Positions 55,101-64,000 of a stretch of 64,000 nucleotides of DNA are shown one piece after another. This stretch comes from Nereocystis luetkeana (lineage: Eukaryota > Sar > Phaeophyceae > Laminariales > Laminariaceae), in assembly GCA_031213475.1 (NCBI GenBank), contig JARUPZ010000021.1:1116001-1180000 (forward strand), in the 5' to 3' direction. The first letter of the stretch is position 1; each line of letters starts with the position of its first letter. The translations under genes were made by a program, and so were the position numbers. The notes under the pieces were generated by a model that was given only the letters and a program-made list of their open reading frames with translations, was not told where the DNA came from and ran no database searches.

Positions 55101-58100
55101 CAGCAGCATACGAGGGTACCACTATCCCACCCGGGCGACCATTTCGGCTGTGGTGAAAAAAAACTATATCCTATGGGCGAAGCAAAAACACCGCACCCGA
55201 ACACCTGTGGTACCTGGTGCAAGCCCCAGTTCATTGATGTTTACGTGGATTGAGTGTACCCCCCTCCCATCTACAATCAAAAACACGCCTCTCGGAAACG
55301 CAAGTGGGGTAACCCTAACCCTTGAACGCATCTGTACGTAACCGTTGTCTCCAGGATGAAACTATGAATCACTGCTGTATACTGACTGTGTCATGTGCCA
55401 TGTCAAATGCCATATGGGGGAGCCGAGTAGGTAAACGACTTTGCCCAGCTGTGACAGAACGATTGAAGTACACCCAACTCCTAAGCCCAGACAAAAACCC
55501 TGTGACAAGAGATGTGAGTCAGCACGATTTCACGACTAGATAATCGTAACTACGACGTAATCGGTAGGTGCCGGTCGGCACTGGACTGACTGTAGCCCGC
55601 AAGTTGGCTGGCAAAGCCAGCTGATAGCCAGGCGACTTGCCGGCTCAAGTCAGGGGGGCGAAGCGAGCTAAATCAGTCTTTCGTGGCCGAGGGGGCCCGC
55701 CTAACAATGAAAATATATCCCGAATTCAACAATCCTCCCTACGAGCATGGGAACCAAGTAAGTCCGATGGTAAGCACTTCCGGGAAACGACTATTACGGG
55801 GGGCCATAGTTAATAGGACCCAATATTGTTAGTAAAAATGGTTAAATATATACCAGGTAGGTTTTTATGTATACCATAGGTTCCATTAACTATGGTCCCC
55901 CGTAATATCTATTAGTCCGACAAACAACAACTAATAGCTGGTGACTTGAATCGTGCCGACTCGCAGCTTTACCTATTCTTAATACATACCTGGTACCAGG
56001 TATAACCCTAACCGCACGCGCACGGCACGGGAAAGTTCTCAGAATGATCTTGCCCCGAGGAGTTTGTGTGAACTGTCAACCACGTTTAGTCGAAGACTGG
56101 CCAAGTCGCATGCACTTGGTGTTGGATATGGATATCGGAATCGAGCTTGACACGAACGAAACCGATAAAACGATAAAAACCAATTGATAAGCTTTCGATG
56201 ATTGATGTGTATACATAAAAAAAAAGAAAAAGATTCAATTGGTGAGAGCGCCTTGCAGCGTGGGTAGGCACAATTCGATGCGAGTCCACGAGGGAAGAAA
56301 AGGCTGAAATCTTCTCGCGATAAAAATGAAGGCACGTACCGTAGCGGGAAGGGGGGAGAAGAGCCTGCTATGTGACCCCGGATCTGAGTTACGAGTTGGA
56401 AGGAGAGAGAGAAGAAGATGTGCGAAGATAATGAATGGGATGAGAAAAATAAATAAATATATATATAGAAGTTTTCGTTCAGCATCAGCAGAAAAAAACA
56501 TCGGGGGTACCACGGGATGGGCAAAACACGCTCCATGCGCTACCCCAACACTATACATACACTACGTATTAATAAGGAGTTCTCACTGGCTTGACGTGCT
56601 ACTGATGGCACCTGTACATGTATGTAATAGCCAAGACTGGCAGACTTTACTACAGGTGCCTTTATACAGCGTACAGTACGCGACGGCACTTCATAGTTTG
56701 AGACTTGATAACTTAAGGCTCGAGCTTTGGGCGAGGACAAAATACTGTGGCCATTGATTTCTAAAATTAGAGTACGACACACCCTGCCGCACATGATGAT
56801 TCGAGCCTGGCCCAACATAAGAGTATTATCAACGCTTTTAATAATTCAGTGTACATGAACCTATTGACTCCAATTCTGAGTGCTTTGCCCCCACAACGGG
56901 AGTGCATTCGGGATATAACCCCTTTTCGCACCGCAGTCCCGTTCTGGGGACAAACCACCCAAATTCCGAGTAGTTTGCCCCCAAAACGAGACTGCGGTCC
57001 TAAAAGGGGTCGGATGCTGTACACCAAACTGATTTATTTATATGTAGCCTAGTAATTGGGTGCCACACTCCAGATTCGCTTTCGCTTTGGTACGTGAGTG
57101 GCATCCAAAAACAACGAAGGCATGATTGTCATACCGTCTGATGCCATCATATATACGCGTCACATGAAATATGTGGTGGGGGACAAAACAAAGTGGTATT
57201 GTTGCCTTCCTGTCGCTACACATACAGTGCTACTGATACCACGTTGTGGTATTAACAGCATTAATAGCTGCCGTAGTTTTGACACCATTGACCAGAGAGC
57301 TTGTATCTCTAGGATTGAAGAATTGGGACGGACAAGGGTGCGAGTGTCGACGAATACGAAGAACGGTTCAATGTGAAGAACATACACATAAGTGGTTCGT
57401 AGCCTTGAAATTGTTTCAACTTTGCAATCAGTTGCTGTTCGGATTGGCCTTGCACAATTAATCGGCATCCAGCCAACAGAACGCCACATGCCACATGCCA
57501 CACCACCCCACACACCACACCTCACCTCAACATACGGAGAAAATGAACCGCACCGGTTGTTTTATAGCGTTCTACTCTATTGGTTGTGTAGTTCACAGCA
57601 GTAGCAGGCGAAAAAAATAGTTTGCTACTATTACTAAATAATCGTACCAGGTCCAATTGAACTATTAGTACCAGGTACCAGGTACCGACAAAGAGGTCGA
57701 GCGAACCAAGTGCCTGACATAGCTACGCAATGGTATGGCAACCAGAGGAGCCGCACCTGCCACGCCAAATGCCGAGGATCGAGCAACATCCTAAATTAAT
57801 GCTGTGGCTTCGCGAAATCGAGTTTTTAACAGTAAGTATCGAACTAATGTACCCACAATTACCATCGCCGTGATGTTTTTGTACTTCCAAAACATCAAAA
57901 CAAAAAACTGTGGCAGGTACAGCATGCATGATATGCCACATGCCACACCCAAAATGCGAGTTCGCAATTGCATGGCATCTATTCATAGAGGCATCCAACA
58001 GAACCCCCTTGCGCCCTTCGTAAGTCGAGGTTTCATACCAGGCACCTGGTGCGAGTAGCTTCACTGCTGTTTATACTGACGGTAGCTATACACCTTGTAC

Positions 58101-61100
58101 GAAGTACGTAAATAGCGATTTTTTATATTGAGGTGCTGACTATATCCGACTTACTCGATGTAGATGGAAGGGTCTTGTCCATTGTATACTACGTCCAATA
58201 TACCAGGTATAAACTACTGTACATTTATTACGCACCAGGTACAAGTCATCAACAAGGCAATATATAGAAGTAGTCTACATCAGTGCGGTTTTCCTCTGAC
58301 CTGGACGGCCTTGCGGGCCTTCGCTTCCTCAGCTAGGGGCACAGCCTTGCCAAGACGTTCACAGAGCACGTGGTGGAGTCTCATCAGCACGTACAGCTCC
58401 TGTTTCCATCCAAAAAGAGGCGAAATAAGGAACATACAAACCGACCCAACGAACAAAGCAGACGGTATCGGTTGAGGTATCGAGCCAACGTACAAAAATG
58501 AATCAACCGACAAATGAACCAACGACCCAACCAATGGACGAGCGGTGATGGTGGAGCAGTTCGTCCATCGTGAATCGTCAAAACCTTAACGAGCGAATCG
58601 CGAATCGTCAATCGTCATTTACCAATCTCGAAGCATCAATCACCACCATCAAAATGTAGACAGTCAGTGGTATACCCAGTTCAAGACCATTAGGTTTACG
58701 GCCATATTGGAGAACATACCAGGAAAATCGACTTGTCACGAGAAGAAACTATTCACCAGTAGGAATTACAGTAGCATGGGATCCTATTTTCAGTAATACG
58801 GGGGACCATAGTAAATAGGACCAAATATTTATAGTGAAGATAGGGAAATATATTGGTTTTTGTGTATCCCGTAGGTCCTATTTACTATGGTCCCCCGTAA
58901 AATTACGGGGGACCAAAGTAAATAGGACCAAATATTGTCAATAAACAAAGCGAAATATACAGGTTTTTGTGTGTACCGTAGGTTCTATTTACTATGGTCT
59001 CCCGTAATAGTGTACGACGAGACCTGTCACGGGGTGATCTCAAAATGGGTACACACCACTGCAGCCAACCGCGAATGGCCAACAGTTGGCATTATATATC
59101 ACGTGCAAAACGATAAGTGCCAGAAATTGGATCTCCAATCGTAAATTCGTCGTATGGTCCGTGGGTTGTCTGCAACAACAAGAAACATTCATGTCGGGGT
59201 GTTGCAGACGAAAAGCCTGACTACGGTGCCATGCCCCCACCAACTACACTAACGGAACGCCCCCCCCACCTACTCTGGCATTGCCCCCCCTACCCCCCCT
59301 CTCCCTCACAGCTACCTGAGTGCACAGCATCATGCGCTCGGAGCTTGGCAGCAGCGGTCCCAAGTCCACCCCATCCACATCCATCCCGCCACCCTCCCCC
59401 CCAACCCCGGCACCCGAACTGCCACCGCCTCCATCTCCATCTTCGCTGAGGGGGGAGGGCGGAACCCATGCCGCTCCCTCCGGACGCACCTTCAGGAGGA
59501 GGGAGAGAGAGGGAGGGGGAGGAGGGAGGAGGGGAAGGAGGGAAACAGGGGGGGAGTGAGAGGTAGGAAACAGGGGGGAGGAGAGAGAGGGAGTTGAATA
59601 TGTGAGGAGGGAGTTGTGGATGGTAGCTCAGCCTGCGTTCGGCCACGTACTGCCCATGTACCGGAATTCTCTGACATGCCACGTACACGAGGTCCGTGTG
59701 CATACGTGCAATCAACTCAAGCACCACCACTACCAGGTACCAGACGACAAGAAACACCAGGTACAACATCGGCGAGTGGTCCGGTGTGTCAGCAAAGTCA
59801 CGAACGTGCACGACACGGAAACCACGATTGTTCCATAAAAACAAAACACCTTCGTACTGTGTCGTGTACCCAATACACGTATGAGTACCAGGTCTTAAAA
59901 CAGTAGTATTGAAGCGCAGGAAACAATCCCAGAAATAACAACCTCTCCGCGACCCTCAACAACTCGCCCTATCACCAGAAGAACGCCATCTGGGTTGAAA
60001 GGCACGCGTTTCCCGGAGGATCCCCTCTTCCCCTCTTCCCTCTACAGCCTCCCCCCCAGGCAACGCCTGCCTGGTCAGTGAAAGCCCGACGTGCTCTGTC
60101 CCGGCATTGTAGGGGTGCGAGGGTCTACGGTCATACGACCACGGCCGTGCATTGCATCAGTACCCTCCCCCCCTGCTCCGTCTCGAAAGGGAGGCGTAGT
60201 CAATGGTCAACAGACTAACATCAATGATGAGTACCCCCCCCGCCCCCTATGGTCATACGACTAGGGCCATGCACGATGTCGACTACTCCCTCCCCGCCCA
60301 CTTCCCTCTACACCTCCGTCACGCACCAGAAGAATCTCCTTGGCGTCGACAGCGATGCGTTCACCCGTGGAGACCATAACCCCCTCTATCGAAAGAGCCG
60401 GACCGGGCGGGATAGCCCATCCAGGTGGGGGGATCGGGGCCGGGCCCCTTGTCACGGCCGTCACGCGTGCTTCTCCTCTCCTCAGCAGTACCTGGAGGAA
60501 TAAAACAACACAATGCAAGGAATGCAAGGAAAACAAAAAAAGGGACAAAAGAGCTTTCAAGGTCGATGCTATTATACGTTCCTGAACGTTTCGGCCAACC
60601 TCTCAAGCCAATCACAGTCGACATGGGGGGGGGCATCTCCCCTCCCCTCCACGCCCCTTCCATTCCCTTGTTTTCCGCCCCTTCCCTCGGTTAGTTCGCT
60701 AGTTGGTAGCCGCGAAATCCTGCGAACTCACAGCTGTACGAACAAAAAAATATGTTTTTGGTCGAACTCACACCTGGCAAAATTGTCATATATACCAACC
60801 GTACAGAGTCATATATATACCAGGTAGTCCATACCCACCAGACAGCCCTTCTTCGCATTCGCGGGACCAGCACTCAACGATTCGAGAACCTTTCCCGCAG
60901 ATCCGCTGAACGACAAAAAACTAGTACTAATACGTACAGCAGAACCGTACCCACCAGACAGTAAACTACCCTGTGGTACATACAGCAGGATCACTGGGGC
61001 GCTATTGCCCAGGTACCCCAGTTAGTCGTGTGCGGTAACTTGCGGCCTTGTGTGTGTTTGCATCTGAGTGGCGCGCTATTAATAGTAGCTCGACAATTTT

Positions 61101-63427
61101 TTTTAATTGGCACACGTACCACTGTAGTAAATGCTGCAACCTCTTAATTTGGGACACATAACTTGGAATTAGTGTGCGGTTGCTTTTAGCAGTATTAATA
61201 GTGAAGAAGTTTTTGTCAGCGGGCTTCGGCACCCCACTAAAGTAGTATTAATAGTATTATCTAGCCTTCACGTCCAGCCAATTCACAGCACCAACAAGAG
61301 CACACCAGGGTACTACAGAGGGTACCCCGACTCCAGAGTTTCTCTTGACTACGAGTAAGATAACAGTACAGTGAAAACACGCCAAATCGACAAGATCCGC
61401 CTCCACCAAACTTACCCTTCAAAGTACCTGGTGTATGACTAGTACCCGCTGAGGATAAGAGATAAATGAAAGTTATTAATAGTTGAGAGAGGTATTTTCC
61501 GCCTGTACCACACCTCTCTGGAGCCGGGATACCCACCGTACAGTACAGTACCACAGCTACTTCGTATGGGCTCACCAGACCGCCCGTCTTGACCTGCGCA
61601 AGGCCAGGAATCGGAGCCCCCACCATCCCCCGTCCAGTAGGGCCGTTTGCCGGCTTCAACATCCTACGGTCAGAGTTTTTCTCTTCCCAGGACAATGAAC
61701 CTCCCATCCACGCGCGCAGAATCGGCAGAGTCCTGTAGGGATGAGCATTAAGGAACAAAAAAACGCATTCATGGGAATGTGAGGAAGGCGTTTGAAGGAG
61801 GGGGGGGGGGGGTAAGATATAATAGCTGTCGCCGGGAACTCGAGTAAAACAGGCTATTTGTAAAGGTCGTGAACTTGTGTGTGTTGGTGTAAAAAAAGCG
61901 CCCGTTTTGGATTATTTCTTTCGGGAGATCATACTGCGGTCGGGTATGAACACGAAAACAAATACGTGGAACGTACCTACCAAGAATGACACTATTATAA
62001 ATGCAGTAACTACTCCTTATCAAGAGGGAGAGGGTGTACTTATACTCAATACCTGGCATGTATTAGGCGTGCGCGCGCGGGGAGGGGGGGGGGGGGGGTC
62101 ACTAAAGTATTAACAAACAAATACAAATATTCATCCTGGTACTAACTATTAAGAATATGAAAAATACTCCATACTCCATGGGGGTATCTAAATGTTAGAA
62201 TGGGCACGAAAACACCAAGGACGAATATTCCTTTGGGACTTTAGAGGTAAACAAAAGTCGAAAAAAAAGTGCAGATTACCCGGCCTGTTGGGGTAGCGTG
62301 CGTACCCCACAGCTGGAGTACCGTTACTTCAACGCAGTGAGTTGCATGGTACACACACCGCATGGCACTAGACGTACAGCGTGCCCACAGGACGGTCGGT
62401 AAGACGACCACACTTGTCATTTGTATATCGCTACGAAAATACAACAAGAGTCCCTTCATAGTGCTGGTATGCGCCAGCCAACCATACAGGCAATAAAACG
62501 GCAACAGCCACTACTCCGAGCACTGGTCTAAACCACAACTGTGCGAAGGGGATTTCTCAGGCATTATCATGGCAGGGATGCGTATTTCCCCAGTTGAAAC
62601 CGAAAAAAATCCAGGAAACAGCCCTTTTCAGCCTTTTCGATTTCCCCCCTATTTCCTCTCGCCCAAGGACAGCAGTATGGCGTCAGCTCGAGGCGGGGAC
62701 AAAACTATCGTCACCAGTAGCTCATGTACTGCATGGAGCCTAAGTGTACGATTCCTTTAGGCCTTCACGCCTTCCTCTCCTGCGGTTTCGCTCCATGTAG
62801 TATCGTAGCAGTTGCCCACAATCTGAGTATCCCAAGCATGCTCACCGGTTGCAGTTACTTTTTTAACTAGTTTTCCGTAACTTCCCCATGCCCTCGTTGA
62901 CTTGAAAAAAATGTATGTTTGGGGGGTTCGACAGCACTGTAAATGCTACACAGACACAACTTTCAACAGCGTGAACACGTACATACGTCGTAAACATGAC
63001 AAATCAGGGATTTGCCTACCATTTGGGGGGCAGTTTCGGTGGGGGGGGGGGGATACGGGGCACGCCAAATTTCCTCTCGATAAAAGTATTTGCTTGAGCT
63101 CTACTTACTTCGAGTAATCACTGCTACCGGGAAATACGCATCCCTGCCATAGAGGGCAGTCGACCCTACTCAACCGGCACTATAGAGGGACCACTCATGT
63201 ACTTCCAAGTACACGGGCCTCAAACGAAAAATGAAACTTGAAGCACTGTTGTATTGTCCAATGACCAAACTCACCGGAGCATCTTGGCCTTGTCAGAGGG
63301 GGAGTTGGTAGAGCATTTCGCGGCGTGAGTGAGCAGCTGCTGCAGGTCTCGTCGCACCTCCGCCTGGGGGTAGGCCAGGGTGATGTGCGGCTGCATGAAG
63401 TGCGGCGCGGTCGATTCCAGCTTCACC
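52037..63427 (-). CDS. SIN3-family transcriptional co-repressor scaffold, C-terminal part
   Basis: SIN3 proteins are nuclear scaffolds that hold histone deacetylases and other subunits of the Sin3/HDAC co-repressor complex. Eight minus-strand exons are visible: 63275-63427, 61576-61732, 60327-60491, 59316-59489, 58301-58399, 53837-54019, 52816-52884 and 52037-52120. Joined in order they give HITLAYPQAEVRRDLQQLL, which aligns with the SIN3 stretch after the deacetylase-binding domain, then a linker. Next come ELYVLMRLHHVLCERL, matching FYVLFRLHQTLYER of plant SIN3, then YEGFLTLLYAFTD, then KLEDAVQLTVGNDGFMLF and SLDKVMNCFMRQLKSVVDD. The last parts match the SIN3 ED...YVLFTLDKLxxxLxKQLQ block. 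Donors are GTGAG, GTGGG, GTGCG, GTAGC, GTCAG and GTGAA. All junctions keep frame, and the six after exon 2 are phase 0. The N-terminal PAH domains must lie beyond the right edge. The 3' end is unclear and may include 48817-49326. Confidence 0.85.
52500..52790. repeat. GATC-rich repeat in SIN3-like intron
   Basis: Units of AGATCATCTGGATCC, ACACAGAT and ATATATCAGC type, similar to those at 23.5, 27.4 and 42.1 kb. Related tracts at 53.69-53.83 and 54.08-54.31 kb flank the duplicated exon. Confidence 0.45.
52816..52884 (-). CDS. SIN3-like exon, ED...LDK block
   Basis: Acceptor CTGTTCAG, donor GACAAG/GTGGGT, 23 codons, phase 0: HKLEDAVQLTVGNDGF then MLFSLDK. Confidence 0.85.
53470..53670 (-). pseudogene. 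Decayed duplicates of a SIN3-like exon
   Basis: At about 53577-53640 the minus strand reads TACGATGGCTTCCTGACCCT ... GTTCACGGAGCA ... GACGACCTGAGG. It matches the 3' end and donor region of the exon at 53837-54019 (TACGAGGGGTTCTTAACGCT ... GTTCACCGATCA ... AACGAGGTGAGG). A weaker third copy lies at about 53470-53500. The donor GT is lost and the frame does not follow the real exon, so these are fossil exon copies within the intron. Confidence 0.7.
53837..54019 (-). CDS. SIN3-like exon with YEGFLTLLYAFTD
   Basis: Acceptor GGCATACAG, donor AACGAG/GTGAGG, 61 codons, phase 0. An acidic, glycine-rich linker is followed by YEGFLTLLYAFTDQ, equivalent to YxxFLxxLYxLLDG of plant SIN3. The 4.3-kb intron before it contains SINEs and MITEs. 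Confidence 0.85.
54359..54427 (+). repeat. Short dispersed repeat (~65 bp)
   Basis: GAGCTGTGAGCCCGACTT ... GTCTTTGCAAGCTGCGTGTAATACTTCGATCG, as at 16254. Confidence 0.45.
54690..55142 (-). mobile_element. Diverged SINE split by MITE-1
   Basis: The minus-strand head is GGTCGCCCGGGTGGGATAG with B box GTGTTCGAATCCC. The body matches the young SINE (GTGCCTTCCATTTTATCGCG, TTGTCGACTCGCACCGA, CTGCAAATAAATTC on the plus strand). MITE-1 interrupts it at 54734. A TATTAATA occurs at 55000-55007 where the young SINE has CGCTGCAAGGCGC. Confidence 0.75.
54734..54861. mobile_element. MITE-1 nested in a SINE, with TACCAGGTA
   Basis: TA | TTACGGGGGACAC ... GGTCCCCCGTAA | TA. TACCAGGTA at 54754-54762. Confidence 0.87.
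55794..55904. mobile_element. MITE-1 with TACCAGGTA
   Basis: TA | TTACGGGGGGCCATAG ... CTATGGTCCCCCGTAA | TA. The central AAATATATAGG is AAATATATACCAGGTAGG (55851-55859). Confidence 0.9.
56231..56462 (+). mobile_element. SINE, 5'-truncated
   Basis: Starts at GATTCAATTGGTGAGAGCG and continues to GAATGGGATGAGAAAAATAAATAAAT. The tRNA-like head is absent, and its tail carries A plus AT-rich sequence. Confidence 0.87.
56919..57009. mobile_element. MITE-2 with an extra right half upstream
   Basis: CCCCTTTTCGCACCGCAG ... GACTGCGGTCCTAAAAGGGG. A right-half fragment (TTTGCCCCCACAACGGGAG ... GGGATATAA) lies directly before it at about 56884-56918. Confidence 0.8.
58301..58399 (-). CDS. SIN3-like exon with LMRLHHVLCERL motif
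   Basis: Acceptor TGGAAACAG, donor GTCCAG/GTCAGA, 33 codons, phase 0. ELYVLMRLHHVLCERLGKA is the most diagnostic piece of the gene; human SIN3A has WYFFLRLHQTLCSRL here. Confidence 0.85.
58797..58900. mobile_element. MITE-1, first of an adjacent pair
   Basis: ATACGGGGGACCATAGTAAAT ... CTATGGTCCCCCGTAA, followed within two bases by another copy. Confidence 0.88.
58903..59007. mobile_element. MITE-1, second of the pair (105 bp)
   Basis: TTACGGGGGACCAAAG ... CTATGGTCTCCCGTAA | TA. The two copies differ at several positions, so this is two insertions rather than a fresh duplication. Confidence 0.9.
59316..59489 (-). CDS. SIN3-like exon before the conserved C-terminal block
   Basis: Acceptor CTCCTGAAG, donor ACTCAG/GTAGCT, 58 codons, phase 0. 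Encodes VRPEGAAWVPPSPLSEDGD, a glycine-rich linker, and SERMMLCTQ. The last residues align with the R-x-(F/L)-(Y/F) stretch that directly precedes the LRLHQ motif in SIN3. Confidence 0.65.
60055..60300 (+). repeat. C-tail A and B fragments in a SIN3-like intron
   Basis: A-family piece (60062-60175: GCCTGCCTGGTCAGTG ... CCGGCATTGTAGGGG ... CAGTACC plus C run), B-family piece (60178-60239: CCGTCTCGAAAGG ... TCAATGGTCAAC ... GATGAGTACCCCCCC), then another short A piece (60248-60295). All point the same way and each ends in a C-rich run. Confidence 0.65.
60327..60491 (-). CDS. SIN3-like linker exon
   Basis: Acceptor ATTCCTCCAG, donor CTTCTG/GTGCGT, 55 codons, phase 0 at both ends. Encodes VLLRRGEARVTAVTRG, a proline-rich stretch and GVMVSTGERIAVDAKEILL. 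Not a conserved SIN3 block; assigned by strand, phase and position. Confidence 0.5.
60839..60904 (-). CDS. Possible small SIN3-like linker exon
   Basis: Acceptor TTTGTCGTTCAG and donor GTGGGT enclose about 65 bp that can read GSAGKVLESLSAGPANAKKG. The phases do not fit the neighbouring exons as simply as the others do, so it may be intronic. Confidence 0.2.
61576..61732 (-). CDS. SIN3-like exon
   Basis: Acceptor CCCTACAG; donor GGTCTG/GTGAGC is preferred over an alternative CGCAG/GTCAAG at 61593. The phase completes the arginine codon begun in the previous exon, giving RTLPILRAWMGGSLSWEEK and then a linker with GPTGRGMVGAPIPGLAQ. In SIN3 a tryptophan-containing LWTTFLEPMLG stretch follows at this point, which the LPILRAWMGG part resembles loosely. 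Confidence 0.6.
61740..63270. other. SIN3-like intron
   Basis: No conserved frame. C/G runs at 61800-61811 and 63042-63051. No named repeat family seen. Confidence 0.5.
63275..63427 (-). CDS. SIN3-like exon (most upstream in window)
   Basis: Acceptor TGCTTGATAG, donor CTCCG/GTGAGT. Encodes VKLESTAPHFMQPHITL followed by AYPQAEVRRDLQQLLTHAA and ends SDKAKML. It corresponds to the YEYP...HEDLYKLIKY...KEQLDKVM region of plant SIN3. Confidence 0.8.
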
Positions 63428-63429
63428 CT

Positions 63430-64000
63430 ATCAAGCACAAGCGCACGCACACGACCACAAGGACATAAGAGAAGGGAACAGAGAAGAACAGGGAAAAATA
63501 CTAGGACGTACGACGTACAAAAAACACGAACACAAGCAAAACACAAGCACGAGAACGCGCTCCTAAACACTCGCCCGAATATAACCACGAGCAAAAGCAC
63601 AAGCACAATCGTCAATCACAACAAAAACAATGCACAGCAACAAGCACAAGCAAGACGGAAGCGCGCAACCAAAATATTTCATCAAAACCAAACACGCACA
63701 ACAACAAGCCACAAGCAAGATGCAAACGAACACGTAAGGCTAAAGGACGGCACGCGACACGACCGCGGGAGAACACGGGGTCGCATGGAATGGGATGGTT
63801 GGGTGGTACGGTACGGTATGTGCGTTGTGTTTTGTGTGGTATATACGTGGTTGCCATGGTATTGTATGGTATGATACGGTACACATCCAAAATAGCCGAA
63901 CGCAAAAAAACATTGGTGGTATCATATTCCCCAGATACACGAGACCCCATGGCTCAAATCAAAGACGAGTTACCGTTGTCAAGAGCCACGTAACGGTTTG
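63430..64000. other. Probable SIN3-like intron, right edge
   Basis: ACAAGCACAAGC-type low complexity, then GGTACGGTATG units. No exon recognised between the first visible exon and the window edge. Confidence 0.45.

Noticed and set aside
62241-62760. Extra SIN3-like exon
   Set aside because: Open frames exist on both strands, but none has SIN3-like residues or splice sites in the right phase.

Overview
The window is nuclear DNA of a repeat-rich eukaryote, most likely a brown alga (Phaeophyceae) or close stramenopile relative. The lineage call rests on an exon with two EsV-1-7 cysteine repeats (4.8-5.2 kb), a domain strongly expanded in brown algae. Introns with GT/AG ends, large intergenic distances, many CAG/AGT/AAT microsatellites and dozens of small transposons fit this. 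There are no bacterial operons, and I found no free-standing rRNA or tRNA gene.

The one gene recognised with confidence is the 3' part of a SIN3-family co-repressor scaffold gene on the minus strand. It enters from the right edge and runs leftwards to at least 52.0 kb, possibly to 48.8 kb. Eight exons (63.4, 61.7, 60.5, 59.5, 58.4, 54.0, 52.9 and 52.1 kb) have consensus splice sites. All junctions are in frame, every internal junction after the second exon is phase 0, and the joined protein follows the C-terminal half of SIN3. Its introns are full of MITEs and SINEs, and one carries decayed copies of an exon. A second gene, the EsV-1-7 exon on the minus strand at 5 kb, is seen only in part. 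A few other open stretches look coding (1.6, 9.6, 40.6 and 49.0 kb) but are not recognised.

Most of 5-48 kb is a layered field of mobile elements. (1) MITE-1 is a ~105 bp near-palindrome with ends TTACGGGGG...CCCCCGTAA and TA target duplication, about 20 copies, several nested. (2) MITE-2 is a ~90 bp near-palindrome with ends CCCTTTTAGAACC and a TTAA target (piggyBac type), about 10 copies plus halves. (3) tRNA-derived SINEs have A and B boxes and A tails. (4) Two families end in a variable poly(C) run and are truncated at the other end (C-tail A and B). (5) One family has an AAT-rich tail. (6) Several longer elements have terminal inverted repeats. (7) 8.6-13.8 kb holds a set of related repeat modules. 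From 43 to 47.5 kb there is a run of degenerate short-period tandem repeats.

The most interesting signal is at a finer scale. Two tiny motifs are far too common: TATTAATA, and TACCAGGTA with its complement TACCTGGTA. A tandem duplication at 29.46-29.82 kb has MITE-1 at a site in one unit and exactly TATTAATA at the same site in the other. That reads as a Tc1-like excision footprint (TA + TT + AA + TA). TACCAGGTA and TACCATGGTA sit inside otherwise ordinary MITE-1 copies exactly at TA dinucleotides, as expected for footprints of a second element with CCA...TGG ends that is not itself visible here. The DNA therefore seems to be peppered with the scars of two transposon families.
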